Below are positions 62,355 to 64,000 of a DNA stretch of 64,000 nt, piece after piece (the stretch's first letter is position 1; every line of letters starts with the position of its first letter). Origin of the DNA: Microvirga sp. VF16. GTDB lineage: Bacteria > Pseudomonadota > Alphaproteobacteria > Rhizobiales > Beijerinckiaceae. The notes under the pieces were generated by a model. It searched no databases, was not told the DNA's origin, and saw nothing but the letters and a program-made list of their open reading frames with translations. The DNA lies in contig NZ_CP069354.1 of the NCBI RefSeq assembly GCF_016864375.1, forward strand, positions 1,364,001 to 1,428,000, in the 5' to 3' direction. Position numbers and translations under genes: made by a program.

Positions 62355-62364
62355 GCATGGAATT

Positions 62365-62402
62365 ATCGGCGCACCCGATCTGGACGCGCCGATTGTTTTT
62401 TC
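62365..62402 (+). terminator. Terminator downstream of infA
   Basis: ATCGGCGC and GCGCCGAT pair around 13 bases, followed by TGTTTTTTCT. It lies after the palindromic repeat and before the convergent ecfG stop. Confidence 0.82.
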
Positions 62403-62426
62403 TAAGATTGAGACGGCAGCTTGCCG

Positions 62427-62975
62427 TCAGGCGACCGCGTGCATCACCGAGAGAGTGACGCGGTCCGGGCCGAGATCCTCCTCCATGTCGGTGAAGTGCA
62501 TCAGCTCGGCCAGCCGGTTGCGGGCGCGGTTGACGCGGCTCTTGATGGTGCCGACCGCGCAGCCGCAGATCTCCGCCGCCTGCTCGTAGGAGAAGCCCGA
62601 GGCGCCCACCAGCAACAGCGCCTCGCGCTGGTCGTGGGGCAGGAGGGCGAGCGCGCGCTGCAGATCCTCGAAATCGAGATGGGGCATCTGGTCCGGCTGC
62701 ACCGAGAGGGCGGCCGCGTATTTGCCGTCCGCATCCTCCACCTCGCGGCGGCGCTTGCGGTATTCGGAATGGAACAGGTTGCGCAGGATGGTGAAGAGCC
62801 AGGCCTGCATGTTCGTGCCGGGCTGGAAGCGGTCGATATTGGCGATCGCCCGCATCAGCGTCTCCTGCACGAGGTCGTCGGCGCGGTCCACGTTGTTCGT
62901 GAGCGAAATGGCGAAGGCGCGCAGGTTCGGCGTCGCCTTGAGCATGGAGTCGCGCAAGTCGGTATCGATACTCAT
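62427..62975 (-). CDS. ecfG: General stress response sigma factor (EcfG type)
   Basis: A 182-residue ECF sigma factor of the EcfG/ECF15 group, which drives the alphaproteobacterial general stress response. Region 2 has DRADDLVQETLMRAIANI and AWLFTILRNLFHSEYRK; region 4 has FSYEQAAEICGCAVGTIKS and VNRARNRLAELM. Its ATG overlaps the nepR stop by four bases. Its activity is expected to be blocked by NepR until the response regulator PhyR is phosphorylated; phyR is not in the window. Confidence 0.95.
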   Translation of the reverse strand: MSIDTDLRDSMLKATPNLRAFAISLTNNVDRADDLVQETLMRAIANIDRFQPGTNMQAWLFTILRNLFHSEYRKRRREVEDADGKYAAALSVQPDQMPHLDFEDLQRALALLPHDQREALLLVGASGFSYEQAAEICGCAVGTIKSRVNRARNRLAELMHFTDMEEDLGPDRVTLSVMHAVA

Positions 62976-63199
62976 GATTGCTGCTTTTCTCCCTTCACGC
63001 CGTCGAGCCGATTGATGATCTCGATGAAGCGGTCCGGAACCGGCTGCTCGCCCAGCGCCAGCGCGTCATAGAACTGGCGCAGCCGCTGGCCGATCTGGGC
63101 CTGGACCGAGCGGCTCAGGACAGGGGACGAGGATTTGTGGAGGCCGGGAACGGGTTCTGGATCGTCGTGGGGCATAAGGTTTGGATTCTTTTTCTGCAT
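62972..63199 (-). CDS. nepR: NepR anti-sigma factor
   Basis: A 75-residue NepR with the two-helix core (VQAQIGQRLRQFYDALALGE, VPDRFIEIINRLDG) that grips EcfG domains 2 and 4 and is captured by PhyR. The N-terminus is polar and unfolded-looking. I use the ATG at 63199 (CCAGGA upstream); an ATG at 63217 would add six residues. It is coupled to ecfG and preceded by an EcfG-type promoter, giving autoregulation. Confidence 0.9.
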   Translation of the reverse strand: MQKKNPNLMPHDDPEPVPGLHKSSSPVLSRSVQAQIGQRLRQFYDALALGEQPVPDRFIEIINRLDGVKGEKQQS

Positions 63200-63278
63200 T
63201 GGGGTGTCCTGGTCCATCGAAGGGAGCGACCTCCCGCAGGGGGTCGCACTGACAGCGGCACCCAATCGCCGAGGAGGT

Positions 63279-63303
63279 AACGTCAAGCCAAGGTGATCGT
63301 TCC
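63279..63303 (-). promoter_or_regulatory. EcfG promoter of nepR-ecfG
   Basis: GGAAC (63303-63299), 16-bp spacer, CGTT (63282-63279) on the minus strand, 80 bp upstream of nepR. It implies positive autoregulation of the sigma factor operon. Confidence 0.8.
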
Positions 63304-63350
63304 GCCACTGGGCCTACCCCTTCGTCACTCATCCACAGGCAAAAGAGCCG

Positions 63351-63376
63351 GGAACTTTTTCCCTTACGGCCAAGTT
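63351..63376 (+). promoter_or_regulatory. EcfG-like promoter toward the DUF3309 gene
   Basis: GGAAC (63351-63355), 17-bp spacer, AGTT (63373-63376): one mismatch. Two palindromic repeats lie between it and the DUF3309 gene, 163 bp downstream. Confidence 0.5.
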
Positions 63377-63385
63377 TTCCTGGCA

Positions 63386-63428
63386 CATCGTGCGGAAAAG
63401 TGGATCCGGTTTTCCGCACCCAACGATG
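63386..63428. repeat. Palindromic repeat, GGAAAA type (copy 4a)
   Basis: CATCG/CGATG outer arms and TGCGGAAAA/TTTTCCGCA inner arms. With copy 4b it forms a pair whose order is the reverse of that at 24405-24518. Confidence 0.85.
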
Positions 63429-63442
63429 GGTCGATTTAGATT

Positions 63443-63492
63443 GAGCATCGGATCAATCCCAAAAGTGGATTCCACTTTTGGGCCCGATGCTC
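63443..63492. repeat. Palindromic repeat, CCCAAAAG type (copy 4b)
   Basis: GAGCATCGG and CCGATGCTC outer arms around CCCAAAAGTGG and CCACTTTTGGG. It lies 15 bp after copy 4a and 47 bp before the DUF3309 gene. Confidence 0.88.
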
Positions 63493-63538
63493 TAGCAGAA
63501 CGCCGCCTCGCGGCGGCATTTGTGAAGGGAGTATTTCC

Positions 63539-63697
63539 ATGGCACTCAGCACCATCCTGCTCATTCTCATCATCCTGCTGCTCATCGGCGCCGTGCCGGC
63601 CTGGCCCTATAGCCGCGGCTGGGGCTACGGCCCGAGCGGCCTTCTGGGCGTGATCCTGCTCATCCTCATCATCCTGCTGCTGATGGGACGGCTCTGA
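63539..63697 (+). CDS. DUF3309 family small membrane protein
   Basis: A 52-residue protein of the DUF3309 type: two nearly identical hydrophobic helices, each with I/L-L-I-L-I-I-L-L-L, joined by a Trp- and Tyr-rich loop (WPYSRGWGYGPSG). AAGGGAG precedes the ATG. The family is common in Rhizobiales and often stress-induced; an EcfG-like site upstream agrees. Function unknown. Confidence 0.85.
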   Translation: MALSTILLILIILLLIGAVPAWPYSRGWGYGPSGLLGVILLILIILLLMGRL

Positions 63698-63721
63698 ACA
63701 TTCTGATGACGTGAGGCAATG

Positions 63722-63745
63722 AGGGCGGCCTTGGGCCGCCCTTTT
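63722..63745 (+). terminator. Terminator of the DUF3309 gene
   Basis: AGGGCGGCC and GGCCGCCCT stem with a 3-base loop, followed by TTTTG. Confidence 0.88.
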
Positions 63746-63903
63746 GTATTCAGAAACCGTCGCGAATAGGGGCGTTGTCGAACCAGGTCTGGTGTGCCGG
63801 ACAGGATCAGAAAAATCCACGACAGGCCGGAATAAGGATGCCGCCTCAGGCGTCCCAGCTACTGTCAGCAGGTCAGAGGTTCCCATGACCGAGGAGCCGG
63901 CAC

Positions 63904-64000
63904 ATGAAACAGCTTTTTTCGACACACCTAACAAGACGAAGCGCAATCTTGGGGATCGCGGTGACCGCCGCACCAGTGGCGTTGACAGGGGCGGACAGCG
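63904..64000 (+). CDS. Start of an exported protein (cut by window end)
   Basis: Only the first 32 residues are in the window: a basic start with twin arginines (MKQLFSTHLTRRSAILGI) and a hydrophobic stretch ending AAPVALTGADS, so a Sec or Tat signal peptide. GAGGAG precedes the ATG. The family cannot be named. Confidence 0.6.
   Translation, partial: MKQLFSTHLTRRSAILGIAVTAAPVALTGADS

Overview
The window is about 64 kb of GC-rich, densely packed bacterial chromosome. It suggests an alphaproteobacterium of the order Hyphomicrobiales (Rhizobiales), plausibly near Microvirga/Methylobacterium; that placement is inference. Support comes from a NepR/EcfG general stress response pair, an alphaproteobacterial LexA box (GAAC-N7-GAAC), GANTC sites, a fused-type petABC cytochrome bc1 operon, Rhizobiales-type domain families (DUF1285, DUF6111, DUF4159, DUF3309) and intergenic palindromic repeats. 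I see no rRNA or tRNA gene, CRISPR array, insertion sequence or prophage.

Layout. 0.1-1.3 kb: a Nudix hydrolase and an acetyltransferase. 1.3-8.2 kb (minus): a MoxR ATPase, a DUF58 protein and two large membrane-anchored von Willebrand-like proteins. 8.4-11.1 kb: DUF1285, a CoA-type Nudix enzyme, DUF6111 and the CCA-adding enzyme, translationally coupled. 11.3-15.8 kb: hemF and trmL on minus, then petA-petB-petC on plus. 15.8-20.4 kb: a 2H phosphoesterase, a cupin, adenine salvage (mtnP, apt), an HD hydrolase and a double-hotdog dehydratase. 20.5-25.1 kb: an RTX protein carrying a sugar-dehydrogenase domain, endonuclease V, a truncated haemoglobin and a 50-residue membrane protein. 25.2-30.4 kb: ychF, pth, rplY and prs on minus, with a divergent MarR regulator/EamA exporter pair lying between rplY and prs. 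30.5-36.4 kb: a lipoprotein, a BenE-type transporter, uvrC, pgsA, moaD, moaE and small secreted or membrane proteins.

36.4-37.5 kb is a gene-poor stretch with a strong promoter, a stem-rich candidate non-coding RNA and repeat elements on both sides. 37.5-41.3 kb holds an extensin-like lipoprotein, an RNase T2, rlmJ and a GST. 41.3-46.9 kb holds an outer-membrane barrel, an SDR, the lgt-midA-pgeF operon, ubiK and a YbjN protein. 47-53.9 kb holds proC, a TetR regulator, csaA, a two-domain putative lysozyme inhibitor, a MarR/OmpR/histidine-kinase operon and a class IV aminotransferase. 53.9-54.5 kb is non-coding with a LexA box, a DnaA box and a CtrA-like half site. 54.5-64 kb holds a Tim44-domain protein, a DJ-1/PfpI protein, a proline-rich miniprotein, an unusual methyltransferase/nucleotidyltransferase/phosphoesterase cluster, a BON protein, cspA, infA, nepR-ecfG, a DUF3309 protein and the start of a further exported protein.

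The strongest joint reading is regulatory. Sites fitting the EcfG promoter (GGAAC-N16/17-CGTT) precede nepR-ecfG, the BON gene and the PfpI gene, and near matches precede the proline-rich gene and the DUF3309 gene. The last 8 kb is therefore probably a general stress response neighbourhood. The best candidates for undescribed biology are the orphan LexA-controlled region at 54.2 kb, the structured RNA at 36.9-37.2 kb and the three-gene enzyme cluster at 56.6-59.8 kb.
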